Part shown: one piece after another, positions 16,760 through 25,600 of the stretch
How positions within the stretch are numbered: position 1 is the stretch's first letter
Layout of the letters: every line of letters starts with the position of its first letter
Assembly (NCBI GenBank): GCA_910575605.1
Contig: CAJTEW010000003.1
Coordinates: 62,001 to 126,000, forward strand
Length of the DNA stretch: 64,000 nucleotides
Direction: 5' to 3'
Origin: Lachnospiraceae bacterium
GTDB taxonomy: Bacteria > Bacillota > Clostridia > Lachnospirales > Lachnospiraceae
The notes under the pieces: generated by a model
The model's input: the letters and a program-made list of their open reading frames with translations, nothing else
Told to the model about the DNA's origin: nothing
Database searches by the model: none
Made by a program: the position numbers and the translations under genes

Positions 16760-18370
16760 ATGTATACACCATATCCAGAAAATATGATGGAATCCATCAA
16801 AAAGGTAGAAGCTACAAGAGCAGAACGTATGTCTACAGAACCAAGACGTCTGACTGCTGACGAAAAAGATGCTCTCCTTAAGGAATTCCATCCAGATTAC
16901 AATCCAGATGCCTTTGGGGAGATTAAAGTTGGTCCGAACAAAGGGCAGAAAGCGCCGCTCGAACTGGCTGAAATGCTTCATTCCACAAGTCGTATCGTAA
17001 ATGAAAATATTGACATTACGAAAATTGATTATGATGTAGACGTACTTGTAATCGGCGGCGGCGGGGCTGGTTCCTCCTGTGCTATTGAAGCTCACAATGC
17101 AGGTGCGGGCGTTATGATCGTAACAAAACTGCGTATCGGTGATGCCAATACTATGATGGCTGAAGGCGGTATTCAGGCAGCAGACAAGGAAAATGATTCT
17201 CCGGTACAGCACTATCTTGATTGTTTTGGCGGCGGACATTTTGCAGCGAAGCCTGAGCTGGTAAAACGTCTTGTAATGGAAGCTCCTGATGCAATCAAAT
17301 GGCTGAATGAGCTGGGCGTTATGTTCGATAAGGATGCAGACGGGCGCATGGTAACAACCCACGGCGGCGGTACATCCAGAAAAAGGATGCATGCATGCAA
17401 GGATTATTCCGGAGCAGAGATTATGCGTACACTTCGCGACGAAGTATTGAATCGTAAGATTCCAGTTGTAGAATTTACTTCTGCAGTAGAGATAATCAAA
17501 GATGAGAAGGGGCAGGCAGCGGGTGCAGTTCTTCTTAATATGGAAACCGGAGATTACTCTGTCGCGAGAGCAAAGACTGTTGTGATAGCAACAGGCGGCG
17601 CAGGAAGAATGCATTATCAGGGATTCCCGACATCGAACCACTATGGGGCAACGGCAGACGGGCTTATACTGGGATACAGGGCAGGAGTACCGCTCCTTTA
17701 TCAGGATTCTATTCAATATCATCCAACAGGAGTAGCTTATCCGGTACAGATGCTTGGCGCTCTTGTTACAGAGAAGGTCCGCTCCGTCGGTGCGCAGCTT
17801 GTAAATGCTGATGGAGAAGCATATATTCACCCACTGGAGACACGTGATGTCAATGCTTCAGGTGTTATCCGTGAGTGCAGGGAGGGCCGCGGTGTAGAGG
17901 CTCCTGGCGGACAAAAGGGTGTGTGGCTTGATACACCTATGATTGAAATTCTTGGAGGAGAAGGAACGATTGAGAAAAGAATTCCTGCAATGTTCCGTAT
18001 GTATATGAATTATGGAATTGATATGAGAAAGGTACCAATTCTTATTTATCCGACGCTGCATTACCAGAATGGAGGACTTGAGATTGATGGAGAGGGCTTT
18101 ACAAAAACAATTCCGAATCTTCTGGCAGCAGGAGAGGCTGCAGGCGGAATTCACGGAAGAAACAGACTGATGGGAAATTCCCTTCTTGATGTTATCGTAT
18201 TTGGTCGAAATGCTGGCAAGAAAGCAGCGGCAAAAGCAAAGGAAGTAGAACTTGGCACGATGAACCTTGATCATGTGGCAGACTATGACCAGGCGTTAAA
18301 AGATGCTTCTCTGGCTGCAGAAGACGTATCACCGAAGCTTCTTCCAAAATATGCCCGTCACGAGAGATAA
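16760..18370 (+). CDS. frdA: Soluble fumarate reductase/succinate dehydrogenase-like flavoprotein
   Basis: A 536-residue FAD protein of the FrdA/SdhA/NadB superfamily. The Rossmann motif VLVIGGGGAGSSCA lies near 93-106; substrate-site signatures include QYHPTGV, HYQNGG and RNRLMGNSLLDV. At the position of the FAD-linking His of membrane FrdA (SHTVAAEGG) this protein has ANTMMAEGG, so the flavin should be non-covalent, as in TfrA or NadB. The first 85 residues are an unusual extension. The ATG at 16760 has GGGAGGCG upstream; the longer frame would run back into frdB. Location between flx genes and fumarase strongly favours fumarate/succinate over aspartate oxidation. Confidence 0.8.
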   Translation: MYTPYPENMMESIKKVEATRAERMSTEPRRLTADEKDALLKEFHPDYNPDAFGEIKVGPNKGQKAPLELAEMLHSTSRIVNENIDITKIDYDVDVLVIGGGGAGSSCAIEAHNAGAGVMIVTKLRIGDANTMMAEGGIQAADKENDSPVQHYLDCFGGGHFAAKPELVKRLVMEAPDAIKWLNELGVMFDKDADGRMVTTHGGGTSRKRMHACKDYSGAEIMRTLRDEVLNRKIPVVEFTSAVEIIKDEKGQAAGAVLLNMETGDYSVARAKTVVIATGGAGRMHYQGFPTSNHYGATADGLILGYRAGVPLLYQDSIQYHPTGVAYPVQMLGALVTEKVRSVGAQLVNADGEAYIHPLETRDVNASGVIRECREGRGVEAPGGQKGVWLDTPMIEILGGEGTIEKRIPAMFRMYMNYGIDMRKVPILIYPTLHYQNGGLEIDGEGFTKTIPNLLAAGEAAGGIHGRNRLMGNSLLDVIVFGRNAGKKAAAKAKEVELGTMNLDHVADYDQALKDASLAAEDVSPKLLPKYARHER

Positions 18371-18397
18371 CAGGCGAATATAGACAAACAGGAAGCA

Positions 18398-18422
18398 GGT
18401 CTGCGCATTTAATGCGCAGACC
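18398..18422 (+). other. Intercistronic hairpin between frdA and fumarase genes
   Basis: GGTCTGCGCA and TGCGCAGACC form a perfect stem with a very small loop. No T tract follows, so it is not a standard terminator. It may set mRNA stability or a processing site between the flavoprotein and fumarase parts of the transcript. Confidence 0.55.
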
Positions 18423-18463
18423 GTAAGAAAGTGATTAATATAAATTTAAGAGGAGATTTGATT

Positions 18464-19306
18464 ATGCGTGAGATAGAAGTAAGCAGGATTACGGATGTCG
18501 TAGAAAAGCTTTGTATCGAAGCAAATAACCATCTTCCTGCGGACGTAAAATGTGCAATTAAGAATTGCCGTGCGTGTGAAGATGGAGAGATTGCAAAGGG
18601 CGTTCTTGATAATATTATTGAGAATTTTGAGATTGCGGATAATGAGAATGTTCCAATCTGCCAGGATACAGGTATGGCATGTGTATTTTTAGAGATTGGC
18701 CAGGATGTGCATCTGACAGGCGGAAACCTTGCAGATGCTGTTGACGAGGGTGTGCGCCGCGGATATGATAAAGGATATTTAAGGAAATCTGTCGTAAAGG
18801 ATCCGGTACGCCGGGGAAATACAGGCGACAATACTCCGGCAATGCTTTATACAGAGATTGTTCCCGGTGAGCAGATTAAGATCACTGTAGGACCTAAGGG
18901 ATTCGGAAGTGAGAATATGAGCCAGATTCGTATGTTTAAGCCATCTCACGGCCTTGAAGGAATCAAAGACTTTATTCTTGAGGTTGTAGAGACTGCAGGA
19001 CCGAATCCATGTCCTCCTATGGTTGTGGGTGTGGGAATCGGCGGAACCTTTGATAAGGCAGCGCTCCTTGCCAAAAAAGCGCTTATGCGTCCTATTGACT
19101 CCTCTAACCCGGATGAATTCTATGCGGACCTTGAGAAGGAAATGTTAGAAAAGATAAATAAGCTTGGAATCGGACCTCAGGGCTTTGGAGGAAAGACAAC
19201 AGCTATTGGCCTGAATATTGAAACACTGCCGACACATATTGCAGGCATGCCATGTGCAGTTAATATTAACTGCCATGTAACACGCCATAAAACGGAGGTG
19301 ATTTAG
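18464..19306 (+). CDS. Fumarate hydratase class I, alpha subunit
   Basis: A 280-residue N-terminal-type subunit of the iron-sulfur (class I) fumarase, which interconverts malate and fumarate. Cysteines in [12 protein letters not shown] (about 62-73) and INCHVTRH near the end are candidate 4Fe-4S ligands, and [19 protein letters not shown] is a strong family signature. The ATG at 18464 follows AGAGGAG and removes a spurious 11-residue extension. Two-subunit class I enzymes include tartrate dehydratase, but the surrounding C4 genes point to fumarase. The beta subunit begins immediately after the stop. Confidence 0.88.
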   Translation: MREIEVSRITDVVEKLCIEANNHLPADVKCAIKNCRACEDGEIAKGVLDNIIENFEIADNENVPICQDTGMACVFLEIGQDVHLTGGNLADAVDEGVRRGYDKGYLRKSVVKDPVRRGNTGDNTPAMLYTEIVPGEQIKITVGPKGFGSENMSQIRMFKPSHGLEGIKDFILEVVETAGPNPCPPMVVGVGIGGTFDKAALLAKKALMRPIDSSNPDEFYADLEKEMLEKINKLGIGPQGFGGKTTAIGLNIETLPTHIAGMPCAVNINCHVTRHKTEVI

Positions 19307-19873
19307 ATGGCGGCAAGAAAAATTACATTACCACTTACTGAGGAGCTTGCAAAGACGCTCCATGCCGGTGACAGTGTACTCGTAACCGGTACAATCTATA
19401 CTTCCCGCGATGCAGGACATAAGAGAATGTGCGAAGCGCTGGAAAAAGGAGAGAAGATACCATTTGATCCGACAGACGCCGTTATCTATTATGTAGGGCC
19501 GACTCCGGCAAAGCCAGGACAGGTTATTGGTTCCGCGGGACCGACAACAAGCGGCCGTATGGATGCTTATGCGCCGACTATGATGTCAGTAGGCGCCCGC
19601 GGCATGATTGGAAAGGGAGCGCGTCTTCCAGAGGTTGTGGATGCTATGAAGAAATATTCCGGTGTATATTTCGGAGCAATCGGAGGGGCAGGTGCACTTC
19701 TTGCCAAATGTATCAAAAAGGCAGAGCTTATTGCTTATGAGGATTTGGGTGCAGAGGCGCTTAGAAAGCTTTATGTAGAGGATATGCCGTTGGTGGTTAT
19801 TATTGACAGTGAAGGAAACAATTTGTACGAGAGTGGACGGGCGGCTTATCTTAGCCAACATAAGGAGGCATAG
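19307..19873 (+). CDS. Fumarate hydratase class I, beta subunit
   Basis: A 188-residue C-terminal-type subunit of class I fumarase. Signatures include LTGTIYTSRDAGHKRM-like sequence (VTGTIYTSRDAGHKRM, about 26-41), YYVGPTPAKPGQVIGSAGPTT and MDAYAP, normal for this swivelling domain. Its ATG directly abuts the alpha-subunit TAG, with an AACGGAGGTG site inside the upstream gene, so the two are translationally coupled and presumably made in equal amounts. Confidence 0.9.
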   Translation: MAARKITLPLTEELAKTLHAGDSVLVTGTIYTSRDAGHKRMCEALEKGEKIPFDPTDAVIYYVGPTPAKPGQVIGSAGPTTSGRMDAYAPTMMSVGARGMIGKGARLPEVVDAMKKYSGVYFGAIGGAGALLAKCIKKAELIAYEDLGAEALRKLYVEDMPLVVIIDSEGNNLYESGRAAYLSQHKEA

Positions 19874-19876
19874 AAC

Positions 19877-21088
19877 ATGGAGTTATTTGGAGGAATATTG
19901 GCGGTGAAGGCCGTAACATTTCTCACATTCTCAATTTTTATAATAGCTGCTGTCGGATACTCAATTGGCAGAATCGAGGTAAAAGGAATCGACCTTGGAA
20001 CTGCAGGAGTATTTATTATTGCTTTGATCTATGGATGCCTGATGTACGGCAAACTAACGGATAATCTAGTGGAAGAGGAAGTATCCTTTGCTGTGGATGC
20101 GCTGAAAATTGTGGAAAATATGGGTCTGGTATTTTTTGTAACCTCGGTTGGTTTTATTGCAGGGCCTAACTTTTTTGGTAATCTGAAACGGAACTTTAAG
20201 TCTTATGTTCTGCTGGGCGCTGTAATTATTCTTGCGGCAGCCGCATCCTGCATTGCATGTATCTTCATTGGCGGCAGTTTTACAGAGCTTGATCATGACC
20301 AGTTTAAAGCAATTTTGGTTGGTATCCTCTCGGGGGCGCTTACAAGCACACCGGCATTTTCAGCATCCAAGGCGGCTGTTGGCGCGGACCTGGAAGCTTT
20401 GGTATCCGTAGGGTACGGCATTGCTTATCTGTTTGGGGTAATTGGAGTTGTGCTTTTTGTGCAGATTGTTCCTAAGATTATGAAGGCAGATATGAACGAA
20501 GAGGTGGCAATGATTGCTGCAAAGGGAGGAGAAGGGCGGAAGAAAAAGAACCTGATTCTGACAGAAGTGGATGAATTTGGCTTTATGGCATTTTCACTGG
20601 CGGCAGTGGTAGGAATTCTTGCAGGAAGTATTAGTTACAGGAATTTTTCACTGACTACGACAGGTGGATGTCTTCTTACTGCACTTGTATTCGGGCATTA
20701 CGGACATATAGGGAAGATTTCAATAGTACCTAAGAGCTCTACGCTTAAGATGCTGCGGGAATTAGGCCTTATGTTATTCCTGATTGGTGCAGGAGTATCT
20801 GGAGGGGCAAAATTTATCGAATATTTTGAACCGGTTTACTTCCTCTATGGAGCAATTATTACAATACTTCCTATGATTATTGGATTTATTATTGCAAAAA
20901 ATGTACTGAAGCTTCCTCTTCTTAATAATCTTGGTTCCCTTACCGGGGGCATGACAAGCACGCCGGCTCTTGGAACTTTGATTAATATGGCCGGTACAGA
21001 GGATATTGCATCAGCGTATGCAGCAACATATCCTATTGCACTGATTGCGGTGGTGCTGGCTTCACAGTTGATTGTATTATTCTGTTAG
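19877..21088 (+). CDS. AspT/YidE-type transporter, candidate C4-dicarboxylate exchanger
   Basis: A 403-residue integral membrane protein with roughly ten hydrophobic segments and two repeated signatures, GALTSTPAFSASKAAVG near 153 and GGMTSTPALGTLINMAG near 358, typical of the aspartate:alanine exchanger family. It begins 3 nt after fumarase beta and ends the operon. AspT exchanges aspartate and alanine; here the company of fumarase and fumarate reductase suggests uptake of aspartate, malate or fumarate and export of succinate. The exact substrate pair is inferred. Between the two halves is a short hydrophilic loop (about 213-232). Confidence 0.75.
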   Translation: MELFGGILAVKAVTFLTFSIFIIAAVGYSIGRIEVKGIDLGTAGVFIIALIYGCLMYGKLTDNLVEEEVSFAVDALKIVENMGLVFFVTSVGFIAGPNFFGNLKRNFKSYVLLGAVIILAAAASCIACIFIGGSFTELDHDQFKAILVGILSGALTSTPAFSASKAAVGADLEALVSVGYGIAYLFGVIGVVLFVQIVPKIMKADMNEEVAMIAAKGGEGRKKKNLILTEVDEFGFMAFSLAAVVGILAGSISYRNFSLTTTGGCLLTALVFGHYGHIGKISIVPKSSTLKMLRELGLMLFLIGAGVSGGAKFIEYFEPVYFLYGAIITILPMIIGFIIAKNVLKLPLLNNLGSLTGGMTSTPALGTLINMAGTEDIASAYAATYPIALIAVVLASQLIVLFC

Positions 21089-21095
21089 CGTAGTT

Positions 21096-21139
21096 GGGGA
21101 CGGGATATTTTTGGAAATACCTCGTCCTCGATTTTTTTT
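21096..21139 (+). terminator. Terminator of the hdr-flx-frd-fum operon
   Basis: A 15-bp stem (21096-21110 with about 21115-21129; one mismatch, two wobbles) is followed by eight T residues (21132-21139). Its arm begins GGGGACGGGATATTT, close to the arm of the perfect inverted repeat at 22558-22642, so both may belong to one dispersed family. Confidence 0.88.
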
Positions 21140-21140
21140 G

Positions 21141-21169
21141 TTTACAAATCATTTACAGAGGTATATAAT
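21141..21169 (+). promoter_or_regulatory. Sigma-A promoter of ribU
   Basis: TTTACA (21141-21146) and a perfect TATAAT (21164-21169) are separated by 17 nt. The start site near 21176 places the whole FMN aptamer in the leader. Confidence 0.75.
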
Positions 21170-21225
21170 AAACGTCAGCAGATAATGTTACTGCAATCAC
21201 CGAATTCTTACAATAGAATAGGGAA

Positions 21226-21347
21226 GTCTTTGTGGCAGGGTGCAAGTCCCTACCGATGGTATAGTCCATGACCCGCTAAGGCGGCTGATCTGGTGACCTC
21301 ACAGGAGGAATTCCAGAACCGACGGTATAGTCCGGATGAGAAAAGAC
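21226..21347 (+). ncRNA. FMN riboswitch (RFN element)
   Basis: The conserved RFN core is readable: GCAGGGTGCAAGTCCCTACCGA (start near 21235), GACCCGC near 21270, and CCGACGGTATAGTCCGGATGAG near 21319. The closing stem pairs GTCTTT at 21226-21231 with AAAAGAC at 21341-21347. FMN binding is expected to let the downstream terminator form and switch off riboflavin uptake. Confidence 0.93.
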
Positions 21348-21366
21348 ATTTTTCTGCAAATATTTG

Positions 21367-21394
21367 CCCGGGACGCGTGCGTTTCGGGTTTTTT
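21367..21394 (+). terminator. Riboswitch-controlled terminator before ribU
   Basis: CCCGGGACGC (21367-21376) pairs with GCGTTTCGGG (21379-21388), including two G-U pairs, followed by six T residues. It lies 20 nt after the aptamer and 22 nt before ribU, the standard expression platform for transcriptional FMN switches. Confidence 0.85.
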
Positions 21395-21415
21395 AATTTG
21401 AGGAGGATTGGTGAG

Positions 21416-22066
21416 ATGAGCCAGACAAATGAAACTTTAACACGTAATGTAGTAACAGGCCGAAAAGCAGCTGTGAGGGTAAAGACAATTGCTTTCGTAG
21501 GTCTTATGGGAGCGCTGAGTTCGATACTTATGCTGCTGCGTTTTCCGATTCCATTTATGCCGCCGTTTATGTCTTTTGATCTCTCAGGAGTGATGGAGAT
21601 GCTGGGGGGATATATGTTTGGGCCAGGCGCGGCATTCTGCATTATATTGGTGAAGATTTTACTTCAGCTTGTTATGCAGGGAAGCTTTTCTATGGGAACC
21701 GGAGAGCTTCAAAATCTGATTTTGAGCAGCTGCTATGTGCTTCCGGCAGTATTTGTCTACTACAGGAAGAAAACAAAGAAGCGCGCAATAGCTGGAATGG
21801 CAGCAAGTACGGCTTTTGTAGCCGTTGTGGCAGTGCTTACGAATCTGTATATGATTATTCCGTTTTATGCAGGTCTTATGGGAAGCACGATGGATGATTT
21901 TGTTGCTATGTGTACGGCGGTGAATCCAATGATGAAGGATACCCTGACAATGGCAGCTTTTGGGATTCTTCCGTTTAACTTGATTAAATTCGGGGCAACA
22001 TCAATTGTGACATTTATTTTGTATAAGAAGTTAAGTAAATTTATAAAAGGAGTTATTGAGAGATGA
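21416..22066 (+). CDS. ribU: Riboflavin ECF transporter substrate-binding component
   Basis: A 216-residue S component of an energy-coupling-factor transporter, importing riboflavin with the shared EcfAA'T module encoded elsewhere. About six hydrophobic segments follow a short basic N-terminus. The RibU signature appears as FPIPFMPPFMSFDLSGVMEM near 44-63 and GTGELQNLILSSCYV near 95. The ATG at 21416, with GAGGAGG upstream, is used; the longest frame would start inside the riboswitch. Control by FMN is direct from the leader RNA. The stop codon overlaps the next gene (ATGA). Confidence 0.93.
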   Translation: MSQTNETLTRNVVTGRKAAVRVKTIAFVGLMGALSSILMLLRFPIPFMPPFMSFDLSGVMEMLGGYMFGPGAAFCIILVKILLQLVMQGSFSMGTGELQNLILSSCYVLPAVFVYYRKKTKKRAIAGMAASTAFVAVVAVLTNLYMIIPFYAGLMGSTMDDFVAMCTAVNPMMKDTLTMAAFGILPFNLIKFGATSIVTFILYKKLSKFIKGVIER

Positions 22067-22548
22067 AATTTACATTAGATAAAGAGATTACTTATGAGGC
22101 GGCAGTGGCACGCATGTTCGAGATGCTTGGAACAGATAAGATTATGGCGCTGGCTTCCAGCAAGAATGATTATGTTATGGTGAGGAACGTAAGCTGTCTG
22201 TTTTATGACGAGAAGATATATTTTAAGACAGATAAAAATTTCCGGAAAACAAAGCAGCTTTTTGCAAATCCTCAGGTAGCGATGTGCTGGAGCGGTATTC
22301 AGGTAGAGGGACTTGCAGAAAATAAGGGGCTGGTTGTGGAAGAGCCGGGACGGAGGTTCGAGGAAGGCTATAAGAAATATCTGTGGCAGAGCTATAATAA
22401 ATACAGCCATGAGGATACAGAGATTCTTATAGAGGTTTCACCTAAATATGTGGAAATCTGGGATACTAGCGAGGAAGGATATGCATTTCAGCTGTTTCTG
22501 GATTTTGACAAAAGGACTGTAGAAGTAAAGCAGTATGACGAGAAATAA
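22063..22548 (+). CDS. Pyridoxamine 5'-phosphate oxidase-like flavin-binding protein
   Basis: A 161-residue split-barrel protein of the PNPOx-like superfamily, whose members usually bind FMN or F420. Family-type segments are IMALASSKNDYVMVRNVSCLFYDEKIYFKTD (about 23-53; FMN-phosphate-binding strands) and TKQLFANPQVAMCW (about 61-74). The substrate is unknown. Translational coupling to ribU under an FMN riboswitch supports a flavin-dependent role. The gene ends 9 nt before a large inverted repeat and converges with the helicase gene on the other strand. Confidence 0.7.
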   Translation: MKFTLDKEITYEAAVARMFEMLGTDKIMALASSKNDYVMVRNVSCLFYDEKIYFKTDKNFRKTKQLFANPQVAMCWSGIQVEGLAENKGLVVEEPGRRFEEGYKKYLWQSYNKYSHEDTEILIEVSPKYVEIWDTSEEGYAFQLFLDFDKRTVEVKQYDEK

Positions 22549-22557
22549 GAAGTGCCA

Positions 22558-22642
22558 TGTTGGGGACGGGGTATTTTTAAAAAGTGCCTGTCCCCAACTG
22601 ACATGGGGACAGGCACTTTTTAAAAATACCCCGTCCCCAACA
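22558..22642. repeat. Perfect 39-nt inverted repeat between convergent genes
   Basis: The arms 22558-22596 and 22604-22642 are exact reverse complements around a 7-nt loop (ACTGACA). Arms begin TGTTGGGGACGGGG and contain TTTTTAAAAA and GTGCCTGTCCCC. The repeat ends 1 nt before the stop codon of the minus-strand helicase gene. It probably terminates transcription from both sides. Its size, perfection and similarity to the hairpin at 21096-21139 suggest a dispersed palindromic element rather than a purpose-built terminator. Confidence 0.9.
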
Positions 22643-22643
22643 A

Positions 22644-25600
22644 TTACTCAAATAAGCTCAACTGTCTATAGCTTCCTTCGTTTTTCCCCTGCCGCGCTTT
22701 TTCCCGTTTTATCATATCTTTTGGTAGATTTTCCAAAAACGGGGACCCCTCTTTTGAAGCGGTAAGAATCAAAGCCTCTCTGGCCCTGGTAATGCCGACA
22801 TAAAACAAACGTCGTTCTTCCTCTTCATCTGTAATAAAGCTTCCGCATTCAAACGGAATCAGTCCCTTCCTGACCCCGGAAATAAAAACTACCGGAAATT
22901 CAAGTCCTTTTGAGCCGTGAAGGGTCATTAAAGTGACGGCACCGGATTTATATTGCTTATTTTTGCATCGTTTTAAATCACTTTCTACACCAAATTGCAG
23001 TGCATTTATCAAATCTGCCATTGCCGGATAGAATACTGCGGTCTGGCAAAGCTTCTGCATTGCTTTTTTATTTTCCAGATGCAGATCTGACATCCATTCT
23101 TCCAGGATTTTTACTGACTTTTTCTTTTTCAGTAAAGGCGTATATTTTCCTGCCATAGTTTGGTAAATACTTTCTGTAAGACCGCTTTCTTCCAGGTTCC
23201 ACAAAAGCTTAAGCGCTGTCTGTTCTGCTAATTTGTTTTCTGCTCCAAGAAGGCTTTCAAAAAAGCTTATTGTTCCTTGCACGGCTGATTCTAAAAGGTA
23301 GTCCTCCCGCCCGGATACTATATAGGGGATCCCCTCTTTTTTCAGGCAGGATTCCAAAAGCTGGGCCTGACGATGGGTCCGGTATAGGACAGCGATATCA
23401 TCAAAGCTTCTGATACTTCCGTCAGTTTCTGGAAACATTTCCTGTGCCTCCAGCATTCCGATTCCCCCGGCAAGGCGGTTAATTTCTTTTGAGATAAAAA
23501 TCCCCTCTGCCGCACTGCTTTCGGCCTCCACAAGCCGTACACAAGGACCCTCCGGCCTGTTTGGATTCAAATGCCTGTATCCGGCTGGATTTTTGGAAAT
23601 GATTTCAGATGCAAAGGAAAGTATCTGGGGTGTGGAGCGATAATTTTCCTTTAGCGATATCTGGCGTGTTTCTGGGAAATCCTCTAAAAGCCGCTTAAAA
23701 AGGCCTGCATCAGAACCGCGGAAACTATAGATAGACTGGTTGGAATCCCCAATGACAAACAGTTCTTTTCCACCACTGTTCCACATCTTTATAAGCCGGT
23801 ACTCAAGGGGGCTTATGTCCTGAAATTCGTCCACCAAAAGATAGGAAAAACAGGTAGTATCAGCTATTTTCTCCCGAACAAGACGCAGCGCCTCTATTAA
23901 TATATCATCAAAATCAAAAAGATTCCATTCCTTAAGAAGGCTCTGGTATGCTTCAAAAGCGTCTGTCAGATTAAGAGCAGGCGTATAATTTTCATCATAG
24001 GAATCAGCGGAATAAGGTCTTGTTTTATAGTTAGATATTTCAGTTAAAAAACGGGAGACTGTCATATCAAGATGTAAGGTTTTTATAACCTTATCTGCCA
24101 GATCTCTTGTTTCTACTTCCCCAGCAAGAGAAGCGCTGCTGCCGTTTTCTTTTATAAGCTTCCAGGCTATAGAATGGAAGGTACCGATTGTAAGCTTTCT
24201 TGCAGCGGTACTTTTTCCTGAACGCTTCCGGATGCGTTCCCTCATTTCTTCTGCAGCCTGGTTTGTAAATGTAACCGCTGTAATATAGGATGGTTTTATT
24301 CTTCTTGTTTCCAGAAGATACAGAAGATGGGAGGAAAGAGTATATGTTTTGCCTGTTCCAGGACCTGCCATTACCATTGTGGAACGGCTGACGGCCTCTA
24401 TAGCCTGCTGCTGGTTTTTGTTAGCTGTGGTTTTTGTAAGAGCCTTCACATTTATTTCCCCTAATGTCAAAGCATTTTCCATATGTTCTATAGTCTGGCC
24501 GGCCGGGTGGCTGCCTGAAGCATCATTATAAGGAGAAGAAGAGGCAGGGGCCGTCTGATTATCAAACAAACTTAGCTGGCCGCTTAGACTATCAAGGTCT
24601 TCGGGAGTAAACAGGCGGATAATGCCGTACTGACCGTCAAATCCCGGAATTCTTGTAACTTTCCCCTTCCTTAACCTCCCAATTCCTTCTGAAATTAAAA
24701 TACCTGATACACTGCGTATTTCATCAAGAGGAATATCGCGAAGTATTTGAAATTCAGGCCCCAGTCTTTTTAGCATACTCTGATATTCCTTCTGAACCTT
24801 AACGCTTGCAGGAGAATAACCTACAGATGCACTAATAATTTCTGGCAGGGGAACTAGGCTTTCATAAGGAGCAGCATTGTTTTTTATATATCCTTCTGGC
24901 CGGTCTGCAAGCTGTTCAATGCGGTGAGACACTCCTATGGTCAGCTTTCGTTTGCAGACTGGGCATATTCCACCATATTTTTCTGCATCTGCAGGAGCAA
25001 GGCATATTCCGCATTTGCGGTGTCCGTCATAATGATATTTTCCCTCCTCCGGGAAAAATTCAATGGTTCCTTTAAGTCCATTTCCGGTCTGGACTGCATT
25101 TCGCAGTTCCTCATAGGAAAGAGGAATATCCAGAAGGTTTGCTTCCCGCCCGAGCTTTGCCGGAGAATGTGCGTCAGAGTTGGAGATGAGCTGATAACTA
25201 TCCAGAGCGGAAATTCTCCAATTCATAGGCGGATCAGAGGAAAGACCTGTCTCCATTGCATGGATATGAGGGGACAAATCTCCATAACATTCCTCTACAG
25301 AATCGAAGCCGGAAAAAGCGCCGAACAGAGAAAAGTGGGGCGTCCAGATGTGGGCAGGGATATATACGGCCCCAGGGCACAGCTCCAGAAGAATCTCCAG
25401 CAGATCATGACAGTCAAGGCCAAGTATAGGCCTTCCGTCAGAATGAATATTTCCAATAGCCTCAAGCTTATGTGAAATAGTTTCTGCATCCTCAAGGCCT
25501 GGCAGAAGAATGAGACTGTGAACCTTCCGCACCTTGTCATATTTTTTGTAAATAGAGCTGATTTCTCCAGTAATTACAAAATGGGGCTGTACCGAATCTG

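Noticed and set aside
21293-21415. N-terminal extension of ribU
   Set aside because: It would be encoded by the FMN aptamer and its terminator; ATG 21416 has a strong ribosome site.
22535-22765. Plus-strand frame crossing the 39-nt inverted repeat
   Set aside because: It overlaps the palindrome and the 3' end of the helicase gene; the peptide is encoded by the repeat itself and has no ribosome site.
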